Source: Actinomadura macra NBRC 14102 (GTDB lineage: Bacteria; Actinomycetota; Actinomycetes; Streptosporangiales; Streptosporangiaceae). Taken from it: 49,554 bases of DNA. The position numbers and the translations under genes are program-made. The stretch is from contig NZ_BCQT01000034.1 in the NCBI RefSeq assembly GCF_001552215.1, positions 1 through 49,554 of the forward strand, in the 5' to 3' direction. Below the pieces are notes generated by a model. It worked only from the letters and a program-made list of their open reading frames with translations, was not told the DNA's origin and did no database searches. Shown here in pieces: positions 8,355-16,208 of the stretch (positions are counted from its first letter, which is position 1; each line of letters begins with the position of its first letter).

Positions 8355-8633
8355 CTAACCTGAGCCGGGCGAGTCTCTCCGCATCTCCTCGACGACCACG
8401 CTCTGGTAGGCGCGGGACGTGTCCGGGACGTAGCTGAGCCGTGCCAGGGCTTTGCCGTCGTGGTCCCGGATTTCGAAGTGGTAGCCCTCTCCTGCGTCGC
8501 CGACGTGTGCGACGGCCTGGTCGTGGCGGAGACGGCACATGGTGTCGACCTTCTCCAGTGCCACCTTGAGGCTGCCCGCGTCGCTGATGAGCCGCGCCGG
8601 CTCACTCGTCTCCCAGATCTCGAACATCGTCAT
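8355..8633 (-). CDS. Small protein of unknown function
   Basis: 92 residues from the ATG at 8633 (MTMFEIWETSEPARLISDAGS); a second ATG six bases on is possible. The sequence suggests a compact alpha/beta fold: a strand, a helix (LKVALEKVDTMCRLRH), then HFEIRDHDGKALARLSYVP. There is no signal peptide or membrane segment. I do not recognise a named family. It is flanked upstream by an AT-richer stretch (8700-8760) that could hold its promoter, and it lies 269 bases before the DUF2786 gene on the same strand. Confidence 0.6.
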   Translation of the reverse strand: MTMFEIWETSEPARLISDAGSLKVALEKVDTMCRLRHDQAVAHVGDAGEGYHFEIRDHDGKALARLSYVPDTSRAYQSVVVEEMRRDSPGSG

Positions 8634-8911
8634 GTCCTGTCGGCGGTTGGTCGGTCGGAAGGAACGGGCGGGGGCATTCCAGACGTCGGGGACAGCCTGC
8701 GCCGATTTGGTGGATCTTTCAATCAGCACAGGTATCGGATTGATCACTATTTGAAGTTAAGTGCGTCCGTAGCGTCATCTCACCGGCGACGAACACGGAC
8801 ACCCTCCCAGATCACGGACCGTCTGGCCAGGATCGATACTTGAATCTGAATATCGTTCGGATAGAAGGTGGGTGCCGCTCAGGCGCCGTCCTTGAGATTC
8901 TCGCGCGGATT

Positions 8912-10009
8912 CTAGGCGTCCGCGACGGTCACCACAGTGTCCTTGGCGTCCGGTTCGGTGAAGCGGGCCAGGGCCTCGCCTTCGGTGGTGAGGGCGTCGA
9001 TGGCGGCCGCAGAGAGCGGGGTGAACGGGCGGAGGGTCAGCGTGGCCACCTTGCGCTTGTATGCCAGTTCCCAGATGCCGCGTGCGAAGCCGTCCCAGAG
9101 GAACACGGCCCGCACGCGAAGATTTCTTGTCGTCAGGGACGGCCGGTCCTCATCTGAGATGACTCGCCTGCGATCGGCGTGCGCGAGCACCAGGCTGTCG
9201 AACTCGGGCAGGAAACGCGCGGGGGCCGGGGCTTGTTCGTCGGGACGCGGGGCGTCGGGAAGGTCGAACAGTTCCCGGCCCTTGTCGTCGGCGAAGACAC
9301 GGAGCCCCGGGCGCAGCCGTTCGAACACCTCGCCCAGCGCCGACAGGCCGGACCATGCCTGCGCATCGGCCACCGAGGCGGGGCCGAACGCCGCCAGATA
9401 GCGGAGCATCAACTCGTCCGGCGCGGGGACGGTGGCGGGCGAATTCCGCAGCCACGTGTCGGCCAGGGTGAACTCGGCCGTGCGGGGAAAGGCCCATCGG
9501 TCCTGTGTCGGAACCATGATCAGCGGCACGCACATCCGGACGGCGTAGCCGAGGGCGCGGTCGTTGACGTCCGGGAACTCCTCTTGCAGGAGCGCGCGAA
9601 CATCATTGAAGGTGCGGGGTCGATCGCCCAGGAGTTCCCTGGCCGCCGGGACGACCTGCCCCAGATCGAGTCCCTTGGCGCGGTCGCCCAGCACGCGCAT
9701 TGCGCCGTCGAGCATCGGCTGCATCGTCGTACGGAACGCGGTGTAGTCGGCGGCCGTCACGATGTGCAGCGTGGCGCGCATCATCGTCGCTCGGACGAGG
9801 GACCGGTCCTGCATCGCGGCGTGCAGGTCGGACACCTGGAAGCCCTCCACTCGCGTCCACAGGCCGAGAAAGGCAGGCTTCGGCTCCTGCGCCTGCATGC
9901 CGCAGAGCCGTGCCACCGCGTCCGTGACCGGAACGGGCTGCCGGTCGAGCAAGAGCTGCCGTGCCAGCGTGGCCCGGTTCAGCGCCCGGACGCTGAGGGT
10001 TTCCGCCAT
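8912..10009 (-). CDS. Winged-helix DNA-binding (HTH_42) family protein
   Basis: 365 residues from the ATG at 10009 (MAETLSVRALNRATLARQLLL); a GTG at 10066 would add 19 residues. The pattern is typical of the HTH_42 / winged-helix DNA-binding superfamily: LNRATLARQLLLDR, then LCGMQAQEPKPAFLGLWTRV, SLVRATMMRATLHIV near residue 85, and a C-terminal RNLRVRAVFLWDGFARGIWEL. YcaQ (AlkX) and AlkZ, DNA glycosylases that act on crosslinks and bulky alkyl adducts, belong to this superfamily. The QxQ motif that marks active glycosylases appears here as MQAQ, so repair activity is possible. It is 75 bases upstream of... the next minus-strand gene is the hydrolase, whose stop lies 75 bases before this start. 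Confidence 0.8.
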   Translation of the reverse strand: MAETLSVRALNRATLARQLLLDRQPVPVTDAVARLCGMQAQEPKPAFLGLWTRVEGFQVSDLHAAMQDRSLVRATMMRATLHIVTAADYTAFRTTMQPMLDGAMRVLGDRAKGLDLGQVVPAARELLGDRPRTFNDVRALLQEEFPDVNDRALGYAVRMCVPLIMVPTQDRWAFPRTAEFTLADTWLRNSPATVPAPDELMLRYLAAFGPASVADAQAWSGLSALGEVFERLRPGLRVFADDKGRELFDLPDAPRPDEQAPAPARFLPEFDSLVLAHADRRRVISDEDRPSLTTRNLRVRAVFLWDGFARGIWELAYKRKVATLTLRPFTPLSAAAIDALTTEGEALARFTEPDAKDTVVTVADA

Positions 10010-10084
10010 CGTGACCGCCCTCTCGCGGGCCCGGACGTCGCCGGGGCCTTCCAGGTAGATCGACACTACCCATGCCGACGACCT

Positions 10085-11218
10085 TCAGAGACAGGAGTAG
10101 AGCGCCTCGACGAGTGCCCGGTTGCGGGGGTTCTGCCAGCGCGGACTCATGTCGTTCATGACGTAGCCGAAGGCGGTGCGCGCGTCCGGATCGCAGAACC
10201 CGAGTGATCCGCCCGCGCCGAAATGTCCGAACGGACGGGGCCCCGGCCCGAGCGGGCGCTCGGGCTGGGTGAGCTGGAAACCGAGCCCGAACCGCGACGG
10301 ACGCCCAAGGACCAGGTCATGACCCTGGACCTGCTCGGCCGATGCCACGGCGAGGGTGTCCGCACCGGTGACGCGGTAGCCCGCCAGGGTTCCGCCGGTG
10401 GCCGGCGCCGTGTAGACGCGTGCGACGCCGCGGGCCGTGCCGTGCCCGTTGGTGGACGGCAGCTCCGCCTCCCGCCACGCCCGCGTGTTGAGGACGCCGA
10501 GGCCCGAAAGGCCGCCGGGGTTGTAGTAGGCGTTGTAGGTCATGAGCGGCCGGCCATCCAGGTCCGCCGAGCGGTCGTCCTCGGGAGGGGCCTCGTCCCC
10601 GTCGAACTCGGCGACCCGGTGATGTTCGCTCGGTGGCAGGCCGATGTGGACGTCCGCTCCCAGCGGCCCGGCGATCTCCTCGCGGAGCAGCTCACCCACC
10701 GTGCGTCTGGTGGCGCGGCGTACGACCTCGCCGATGAGGTAACCGAACGTGTTGACGTGGTAGCCGTGCGCCTCACCAGGACACCACCAAGGCTCCTGTT
10801 CGGCCAGCGCCTTCGCCATCACCGACTGATCGAGCATCGCGCCCGGCGGCATACGGACACGCAGGGCCGGGACCCCCGCCTGGTGGGTGAGGAGGTGCCG
10901 GACGGTCACCTCGTCCTTGCCGGCCTTGCCGAACTCCGGCCAGTAGCGCGTGACGGGGGCGTCGACGTCGAGACGTCCACCGTCCATCAATCGGGCTACG
11001 AGGAGCGCGGTGAGGCCTTTGCCGACGGAGAAGAAGTTCACCAAGGTGTCGCGTGTCCACGGCCGGCCTGCGCCCGCCCGTCCGCCCCACAGGTCCACCA
11101 CGATGCGCCCGTCGATCGTGACGCATACCGCGGCGCCGCGCTCACCGCGGGTGGCGAAGTTCTCGGCGAACGCCTCCCGCACCAGCGCGAATCGGGGGTC
11201 ACAGGTTCCGTCGATCAT
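10085..11218 (-). CDS. Serine beta-lactamase-like hydrolase (class C / EstB type)
   Basis: 377 residues. It carries the three catalytic elements of the beta-lactamase/transpeptidase-like family: SxxK as S64-V-G-K67 (FFSVGKG), YxN as Y153-H-V-N156 (GYHVNTFGYL), and a third motif HFGAGGS near residue 332 in place of KTG. The HxG-type third motif is usual in EstB-like esterases and related hydrolases rather than in resistance enzymes. No signal peptide is visible, so it is probably cytoplasmic. It likely hydrolyses an ester or amide; the substrate is not predictable. The winged-helix gene is just downstream on the same strand and may be co-transcribed. Confidence 0.85.
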   Translation of the reverse strand: MIDGTCDPRFALVREAFAENFATRGERGAAVCVTIDGRIVVDLWGGRAGAGRPWTRDTLVNFFSVGKGLTALLVARLMDGGRLDVDAPVTRYWPEFGKAGKDEVTVRHLLTHQAGVPALRVRMPPGAMLDQSVMAKALAEQEPWWCPGEAHGYHVNTFGYLIGEVVRRATRRTVGELLREEIAGPLGADVHIGLPPSEHHRVAEFDGDEAPPEDDRSADLDGRPLMTYNAYYNPGGLSGLGVLNTRAWREAELPSTNGHGTARGVARVYTAPATGGTLAGYRVTGADTLAVASAEQVQGHDLVLGRPSRFGLGFQLTQPERPLGPGPRPFGHFGAGGSLGFCDPDARTAFGYVMNDMSPRWQNPRNRALVEALYSCL

Positions 11219-11311
11219 CGCGCGCCATCCGTCCCGAATGTCGTTCTAATAAGACGGTAGTCGATCCCCGCCGCCGGCCGCCGCCGACACGCCCCGGGCG
11301 TGCCTCGACCG
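11219..11311 (-). promoter_or_regulatory. Promoter region of the hydrolase gene
   Basis: The stretch upstream of the hydrolase start contains an AT-rich block (TTCTAATAAGAC on the plus strand, 11243-11254), giving TATTAG on the minus strand, a possible -10. No strong operator was seen. Confidence 0.25.
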
Positions 11312-11537
11312 ATGTCTTTCGGGCGCGAGGAAGACGCCTCAGCCGCCTCCTCCGAGGGGTTCGTGAAGGTTGTGCGCGCGCTCGAACTCCCCGCCGAGCC
11401 AGGGGTCCGCCTACGTGGTGGGAGAGGCACGCACCGTGCAGGCCGTCCGCGCTCACCTCGTGGGCGACCGGGGCTGGCCGCGCAGATCCGTGCTGGTCAA
11501 ACCGTTCTGGACGCCCGGCAAGCGCGGGTTGGAGTGA
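11312..11537 (+). pseudogene. C-terminal remnant of a siderophore-interacting protein (ferric reductase)
   Basis: Two frames joined by one shift near 11400 give the end of a siderophore-interacting flavoprotein. The first frame reads SEGFVKVVRALELPAEPG. The second continues GSAYVVGEARTVQAVRAHLV, GDRGWPRRSVLVKPFW and ends GKRGLE at the TGA at 11535-11537. The GEA...R.HLV..RG..R..V...W..G pattern is the C-terminal signature of the SIP family, which reduces ferric siderophores using FAD and NAD(P)H. The FAD- and NAD-binding domains are missing. So this is a frameshifted fragment of perhaps a quarter of the gene. There is no siderophore cluster around it. Confidence 0.6.
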
Positions 11538-11673
11538 TCGGGAACGATCGTCGGCGATGGTCGTCCGGGACGATACTTCGTGAAAATGCACGTGCATCAG
11601 CTCTTGCACCTGCACGCTATCCCTAGCAGGATTACCCATCGGACCCCCGCACGTGAACTCCCCGGAGATCGCG

Positions 11674-12168
11674 ATGACCGCACACTTGAGCGACAGTGAC
11701 CGACAGGCGCTGCGGCTGGCCCAGGATCTCCGTGAGGAGATGCGGGCCGCACTTCCGCAGCAGGCCACCGCACCTTCGGTCTCCCCCTTCGTCGACCAGA
11801 CCGGGACGCCCAGCGTCCTGCTCCGGATGGACGCCGACACCGCCCGCGCGCTCATGGCCGTCCTGGCCGAGCGGCGCGTGGACCGTGCCGCCGCGCCACC
11901 CGCCGAGCCGCGTCGCGCCGACGGCTCGCACGTGCCGCCGACGGCACAGCCGCCACCCACGCCGCAGGCCGCAGGGGCGGCAGGGCCGATCGCGGCCGCG
12001 GTCTCGCCGTTCGGTGAGCCAGCGTACGCGGAGCCCGCATATGCGGAGCCGCCGTACGCCGAGCCGCCGCCCGGCATGCCGATCTTCGCCGAGCCGCCCA
12101 CGGGCGCGCCCGCGTTCGGCGGGACGGGCCCGACACCGCTGGTGCCGTCGGTCTACCCGACGCACTGA
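11674..12168 (+). CDS. Protein with Pro/Ala-rich repetitive tail, unknown function
   Basis: 164 residues from the ATG at 11674, seven bases after GGAG; a GTG at 11653 would add 7. The first 70 residues form a small domain (LSDSDRQALRLAQDLREEMRAAL, then TPSVLLRMDADTARALMAVLAERR). The rest is a low-complexity Pro/Ala tail that includes near-repeats AYAEPAYAEPPYAEPP. There is no signal peptide. I do not recognise the family. Its stop lies 17 bases from the convergent end of the TIGR03943 gene. A TGCACGTGCA palindrome (11586-11595) lies upstream and may be part of its control region. Confidence 0.65.
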   Translation: MTAHLSDSDRQALRLAQDLREEMRAALPQQATAPSVSPFVDQTGTPSVLLRMDADTARALMAVLAERRVDRAAAPPAEPRRADGSHVPPTAQPPPTPQAAGAAGPIAAAVSPFGEPAYAEPAYAEPPYAEPPPGMPIFAEPPTGAPAFGGTGPTPLVPSVYPTH

Positions 12169-12184
12169 CCGCGCCCGGGCGCCG

Positions 12185-12964
12185 CTACTCGTAGGGGTTG
12201 CGCGGCTTGGCGACCCGCCGCACCGCGCTGCCGAGCAGCTCGTGCACGCCCGTCGCGGACCTGCCCGGGGCCGGCGCCGCCCATGTCCCGTCGACCTGCA
12301 CCCACGCGTCGGCGGGGGGTTGCGGCAGGCCGCGGACGATCACGGGGAACGGGATGGCGTCGCCCGCGCAGCAGGCCATCTTCAGGCGGGTCACCTGCCA
12401 GCCACCGTTCTTTCGGGGCGTCACGAAGCCGGTGAGGCGCACGGGAACGCCGGCCAAGGACGCGGGCGCGCCCGTCTGGGCCTCGTAGGACCGTCCGATG
12501 AACTCGCCCATGGTCATGGGGATAGGGGCGCCGCCGCGAGGCAGGGCCCCGAAACCCTGGGCGGGCGGGGCCGGCGGTGGCGCCGGACGGCCGGCGTCGC
12601 GCGACGCCGTGAACGAACCGAGCGCCGGGGGTGCGATCACGAAGATCGCGAGCACCGGCAGACAGAGCAACCACGCCACCCGGGGCCCGTGCGAATGATC
12701 GTGCCCGGTCGGGTGACCTGAATGATCATCCAGACCACCCCGTCTCTCCTGGGCAACGCCCTCGTGGACCATGCTGTTCCCGGTGTCGCGCCACTCGCGC
12801 CGCAGCCCGGCCATCCCCAGCAGGACGAGAGCGCCCCCGGCGGGGACCAGCAGGTAGCGAAAGCCCGGCTTGACGTAGTTGACGTACTCGCCGCTGGCCA
12901 AGGTGATCCACAGCACCGCGCCGCCGACCAGGACGAGCAACAGGTTCTGGGCGGACCGCGTCAC
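12185..12964 (-). CDS. TIGR03943 family membrane protein (permease subunit)
   Basis: 259 residues from the GTG at 12964; its first four bases GTGA include the stop of the upstream permease gene, so the two are translationally coupled. Two membrane segments lie near the N-terminus (LLLVLVGGAVLWITLA and FRYLLVPAGGALVLLGMAGL). Then comes a His-rich loop (HSGHPTGHDHSHGPR) and a third membrane segment (AWLLCLPVLAIFVIAPPALG). The C-terminal domain has VRLTGFVTPRKNGGWQVTRLKMACCAGDAIPFPVIV, characteristic of TIGR03943 (YcgQ-like), with the CC pair. These proteins accompany YraQ/YcgR permeases. The His-rich loop suggests metal binding, but the substrate is not established. A 568-residue open frame running on to 13891 is a shadow read in the wrong frame upstream. 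Confidence 0.85.
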   Translation of the reverse strand: MTRSAQNLLLVLVGGAVLWITLASGEYVNYVKPGFRYLLVPAGGALVLLGMAGLRREWRDTGNSMVHEGVAQERRGGLDDHSGHPTGHDHSHGPRVAWLLCLPVLAIFVIAPPALGSFTASRDAGRPAPPPAPPAQGFGALPRGGAPIPMTMGEFIGRSYEAQTGAPASLAGVPVRLTGFVTPRKNGGWQVTRLKMACCAGDAIPFPVIVRGLPQPPADAWVQVDGTWAAPAPGRSATGVHELLGSAVRRVAKPRNPYE

Positions 12965-13998
12965 AGCAGCACCCCTCCGACGATCATGCTGATCCCGACC
13001 GCGAGGACGAAGGTCAGCGGGATGAAGCGAATGGCGAAACGGCGTCCGAAGAAGCCGGTCTGCAACGCGATCAGCTTCAGGTCCACCATGGGGCCGACGA
13101 CGAGGAACGCCAGCCGCGCGGTGGGGGAGAACTGGGTGAGGCTGGCCGCGACGAAGGCGTCCGCCTCCGAGCAGATCGACATCAGCACGGCCAGGACCGC
13201 CAGCACCAGCACCGACACCCAGGGGATGCCGGCGACACCGTCCACCCACGCCGAGGGCACCGTCACGTTGATCGTGGCCGCGGCGAGGCCGCCGACCACC
13301 AGGAAGCCGCCCGCGTGCATGATGTCGTGCCGCATGGCCTGCCGGAACGCGTCCCAGTGGGCCCCCTCCCCGCCATGCGGGCGCGGCGGGACGCGGATCC
13401 ACTCGCCCTTGCCGAGCAGCGCCCATGTCCAGCCCGCCAGCACCGCGACCAGCAGGGACGCGGCGAACCGCCCGGCGACCATCTCCGGCGCACTGGGGAA
13501 GGCGACGGCGGTGGCGACCAGGACGACCGGGTTCACCGCGGGGGCGGCCAGCAGGAACGTCAGGGCGGCGGCGGGGGCCACGCCGCGGGCCATCAGCCCG
13601 CCGGCGACGGGCACCGACGCGCACTCGCAGCCGGGCAGCACCGCGCCCAGCGCGCCCGCGACGGGAACGGCCGCCACCGGACGGCCGGGCAGGGCCCGCC
13701 GCCAGAACGACGGTGGGACGAACGCGGTGATCGCGGCCGACAGCGCCACCCCGAACACCAGGAACGGCAGGGCCTGAACGCAGATCGCCACGAAGACCGT
13801 CGTCCAGGCGTCCAGCGCGCGGCCGTCGATCAGAGGCGCGGCCCAGGCGCGGCCGAGAACGAGCGCGGCGGCCAGCGCGGCGAAGGCCCACGCGGCCCTG
13901 GCACTGGGGGACGGAGCGCGTCCGCGGGCCCAGTCGGCGGGCGGGAGGAGATCATCGTCGGCCGTCCGGAGGCCGGCGGGCTCGGTCATGCGCGTCAT
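12961..13998 (-). CDS. YraQ/DUF318-type permease
   Basis: 345 residues from the ATG at 13998; another ATG nine bases on is equally possible and the longer frame to 14178 is not supported. It has about eight membrane segments. The family signature LPGCECASVPVAGGLMARG lies near residue 130, followed by LTFLLAAPAVNPVVLVAT. A second half-copy contains ICSEADAFVAASL and FLVVGPMVDLKL. This internal repeat and the conserved Cys are typical of the DUF318/YraQ permease family. The protein would work in the cytoplasmic membrane with the TIGR03943 protein encoded immediately downstream. The transported species is not known; a metal or organic ion is suggested by the partner's His-rich loop. Confidence 0.85.
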   Translation of the reverse strand: MTRMTEPAGLRTADDDLLPPADWARGRAPSPSARAAWAFAALAAALVLGRAWAAPLIDGRALDAWTTVFVAICVQALPFLVFGVALSAAITAFVPPSFWRRALPGRPVAAVPVAGALGAVLPGCECASVPVAGGLMARGVAPAAALTFLLAAPAVNPVVLVATAVAFPSAPEMVAGRFAASLLVAVLAGWTWALLGKGEWIRVPPRPHGGEGAHWDAFRQAMRHDIMHAGGFLVVGGLAAATINVTVPSAWVDGVAGIPWVSVLVLAVLAVLMSICSEADAFVAASLTQFSPTARLAFLVVGPMVDLKLIALQTGFFGRRFAIRFIPLTFVLAVGISMIVGGVLL

Positions 13999-14108
13999 CG
14001 TGCCATACCTAGGAGCCCGTCGTAACGCCCAATCCCCCGACGGGAAAGGCGATCCAGGGCAGTCCGGGTTAAACGATCTACCTTTCCCAAGGTAAAGAAA
14101 TCGCCCGT

Positions 14109-14137
14109 TTGGCGAAATCCCGGCAATGCCGTATATA
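14109..14137 (+). promoter_or_regulatory. Sigma-70-like promoter for the RlpA-like gene
   Basis: TTGGCG (14109-14114), a 17-base spacer and TATATA (14132-14137) form a good promoter. It would start transcription near 14144 and give a leader of about 390 bases before the gene at 14536. A TACCTT-TCCC-AAGGTA inverted repeat (14080-14095) lies just upstream and could be an operator for this promoter or for the divergent permease operon. Confidence 0.45.
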
Positions 14138-14143
14138 GTCGAC

Positions 14144-14535
14144 GCCAGGTCAGGGTCATGAACCGTTGACCTGGCCAATCACATAACCGTCGCTTCCCGC
14201 CCGCCAGGCGGGATCCCTTGCCGAATCGCGGCCGAACCATGCACGGCCGCAACCGCATTGGGCTTTTGAGCCCCCGGTCGGCGTCCTAACCCGCTTCATC
14301 GAAGCCCGCGTCATCGCGCACGCCCAAAGACGGCCGTGCGCCATCGAGTGCGGGCGCGGCTCGCCATGCCCGCGAGCCGTCACGCAGGTACGCCCTGCGG
14401 CGGGATCTTTTCGCGGCGGTATCTCCCGAGTCCCGAGTCTCGGATCCGTTCCTCTGCCCGGATATGCCCCTGTGCTCCGGCGCGGACGCCCTTCGGCGCG
14501 GAACGGCAGCCCTGTACCCCGAACGAAGGAAACCT
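14144..14535 (+). promoter_or_regulatory. Long structured 5' leader, possible cis-regulatory RNA
   Basis: The predicted transcript begins with GCCAGGTCA (14144-14152) pairing with TGACCTGGC (14167-14175). Three compact hairpins follow within about 90 bases: TCCCGCC-CGCCA-GGCGGGA (about 14195-14213), GCGGCCG-(9)-CGGCCGC (about 14228-14250) and GGGCT-TTTG-AGCCC (about 14260-14273). A long leader of this kind before a secreted cell-wall-type protein recalls the c-di-AMP (ydaO) riboswitches of actinomycete cell-wall genes. However, I do not find the conserved ydaO sequence blocks. No ORF in it is convincing; the 24 codons upstream of the start at 14536 are open but lack a ribosome-binding site. 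Confidence 0.4.
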
Positions 14536-15165
14536 ATGCAGCAGCGAGCGATCAATGTCGTCCTGACCGGTGTCACCGGTGCGGCCCTGGCCGGAATGCT
14601 GGTCGCCGGAGTGGCGGCCGCCAGCGACGACTCCGCTCCCAGCGAGCAGAAGCTCCTGTCTCAGCAGGCCATGGCCACGCAGGAGCACAAGACCCTCCAC
14701 AAGGACGCGAAGAAGGATTCCGACGAGTCCGGCTCCAAGTCCAAGGACACCAAGCGTGCCAAGAAGGCATCCGGAGTGATCCTCTCCGGCAGGACCACCG
14801 CGTCCTACTTCTGGGACGACGGTTCCGGTGTGAACGGCGACACCGGCGCTCCCGCCGGCGGCAGGCCGATGCAGAAGGGCTTGTTCGCCAGCCCGAGCTG
14901 GCCTCTGCACACCAAGGTCCGGGTGTCCTACGACGGTCGCAGCATCACCGGTTTCGTCGGTGACCGCGGCCCCGGCCGCCCGTCCCACAATGGCGTCATG
15001 CTGGACCTCGACACCTACACCTTCCGGTATCTGCTGGACGGCGGGAAGCCCAAGAGCAAGTACAACGCCGGTGGTGGCGAAGGCCACATCAAGGGTGTCA
15101 AGTGGGAAGTCCTCAAGTGGGGCTCTGGCGCGGGCAAGCGCGGCGCCCCGAAGCCCCTCGGCTGA
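14536..15165 (+). CDS. Secreted double-psi beta-barrel (RlpA-like) protein
   Basis: 209 residues from the ATG at 14536 after AAGGAA. The N-terminus (RAINVVLTGVTGAALAGMLVAGVAAASD) is a signal peptide. A charged linker rich in Lys/Asp/Ser follows (about 40-80). The C-terminal domain (about 85-185) starts SGRTTASYFWDDG and contains KVRVSYDGRSITGFVGDRGPG, then GVMLDLDTYTFRYL. The VxDRGP turn and the following LDL strand are characteristic of the RlpA-type double-psi beta-barrel. The catalytic Asp expected of lytic enzymes is plausible at GDRGPG. It is probably exported and acts at the cell wall. Expression is likely controlled through its long leader. A strong terminator follows the gene. Confidence 0.7.
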   Translation: MQQRAINVVLTGVTGAALAGMLVAGVAAASDDSAPSEQKLLSQQAMATQEHKTLHKDAKKDSDESGSKSKDTKRAKKASGVILSGRTTASYFWDDGSGVNGDTGAPAGGRPMQKGLFASPSWPLHTKVRVSYDGRSITGFVGDRGPGRPSHNGVMLDLDTYTFRYLLDGGKPKSKYNAGGGEGHIKGVKWEVLKWGSGAGKRGAPKPLG

Positions 15166-15246
15166 TCGACCGAGTCGCCTCACTGCCATTCTGTGAGGCC
15201 GCTCACAATGCCTTCGGGCACTCCGGCAGGGCTGCCGGACGCAGGG

Positions 15247-15294
15247 AAATGGGGATGCCCCGGCGATCATGAGATCACCGGGGCATCCCCATTT
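15247..15294. terminator. Strong bidirectional terminator hairpin
   Basis: A perfect 17-base inverted repeat: AAATGGGGATGCCCCGG (15247-15263) with its complement at 15278-15294 around a 14-base loop. The AAAT/ATTT ends supply T-runs on both strands. It separates the RlpA-like gene (plus) from the IclR gene (minus). Confidence 0.9.
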
Positions 15295-15348
15295 CATGAT
15301 CCATTCAAGGGACCATTCGCACAACCTCCGCGCCGTCCCCGCACGTGT

Positions 15349-16146
15349 TCACAGGCGCGGCAGCAGGGGGAAGGGGCCCGTCGCCGGCTCACGCGCCAGC
15401 TCCCGCGACAGCCCCATCGCCGCCGTCCGCACGGCGGGGGCGAGCCGGTCCAGGTCGAGGCGGCAGACGTTACCGGTGATGGAGATCGCGGCGATCACGC
15501 GGCGGCGGTGGTCGAGAACGGGCGCGGCCACGGCCGACACTCCGGCCTCCGACTCCTCGCGGTTGACGGCGTAACCACGGCTGGCGGTACGGGCCAGCTC
15601 CCGCTGGAGCAGGCCCGGCATGACGATCGTGTGCGGCGTGTAGTGGACGAGCCCGGCGTCCAGCACACGCTCCAGCCGCTGGGGCGGTCCGAGCGCGAGG
15701 AACAGCTTCCCGGTGGCGGTGCAGTAGGCCGGCAGCCGCCCGCCCACCCGGGACACGATAGGCATGGACCGGCGCCCGGTCACCTTCTCCAGGAACAGGG
15801 TGTCATTCCCGTCCAGGACGGCCAGATGGATGTTCTCGTGGGTGGCCTCGTACAGATCCTCCAGGTAGGGGAGGGCCGCCTCGCGGAGCCCGCGCGGCCG
15901 TGGCGCGCGCTGCCCGAGGACGAACAAGCGCATGCTCAGCCGGTAGCCGGACGAAGTCCGTTCCACGCCGCCCCACCGGACCAGCTCGCCGAGCAACCGG
16001 TGGGCGGTCGGCTTGGGGAGCCCGGTTCGCGTCGCCAGCTCGGTGAGGTTGAGCTCGGTATCGGCGGAGCCGAAGGCGTCAAGGAGGCTGAGACCGCGTG
16101 CCAGCACCGACCTCGGCGGCTCCTCGTCCGGGGTCTGTGTGTCCAT
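15349..16146 (-). CDS. IclR family transcriptional regulator
   Basis: 265 residues from the ATG at 16146. The N-terminal winged HTH (about residues 13-70) contains VLARGLSLLDAF, LNLTELATRTGLPKPTAHRLLGELV, the standard IclR recognition segment. The effector domain follows, with RLFVLGQRA, then YLEDLYEATHENIHLAVLDGNDTLFLEKV, PAYCTATGKLFLA, and REESEAGVSAVAAPVLD, which is the conserved effector-binding signature. IclR regulators commonly control aromatic-acid degradation. It lies 62 bases downstream of the decarboxylase-like gene on the same strand and probably regulates the SDR-decarboxylase pair, perhaps with its own transcription. The ligand is unknown, though an aromatic alpha-keto or hydroxy acid would fit. 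Confidence 0.9.
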   Translation of the reverse strand: MDTQTPDEEPPRSVLARGLSLLDAFGSADTELNLTELATRTGLPKPTAHRLLGELVRWGGVERTSSGYRLSMRLFVLGQRAPRPRGLREAALPYLEDLYEATHENIHLAVLDGNDTLFLEKVTGRRSMPIVSRVGGRLPAYCTATGKLFLALGPPQRLERVLDAGLVHYTPHTIVMPGLLQRELARTASRGYAVNREESEAGVSAVAAPVLDHRRRVIAAISITGNVCRLDLDRLAPAVRTAAMGLSRELAREPATGPFPLLPRL

Positions 16147-16208
16147 CCCCCGATGGTTCCCGTGATCGGGTCTGCCCGCAAGTGCGGGGAACCGGGCGGC
16201 GGCCCTGC

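Noticed and set aside
12965..13891. Extension of the TIGR03943 frame to a 568-residue protein
   Set aside because: The extra N-terminal part is an out-of-frame reading of the permease gene; the GTG at 12964 fits the family start and overlap.
13999..14143. Zur box for the permease operon
   Set aside because: No Zur-type TGAAAATCATTTTCA palindrome was found; the TACCTT/AAGGTA repeat is different.
14144..14535. c-di-AMP (ydaO) riboswitch
   Set aside because: The conserved GGGGAACC-like block is missing, so I list it only as a structured leader of unknown class.
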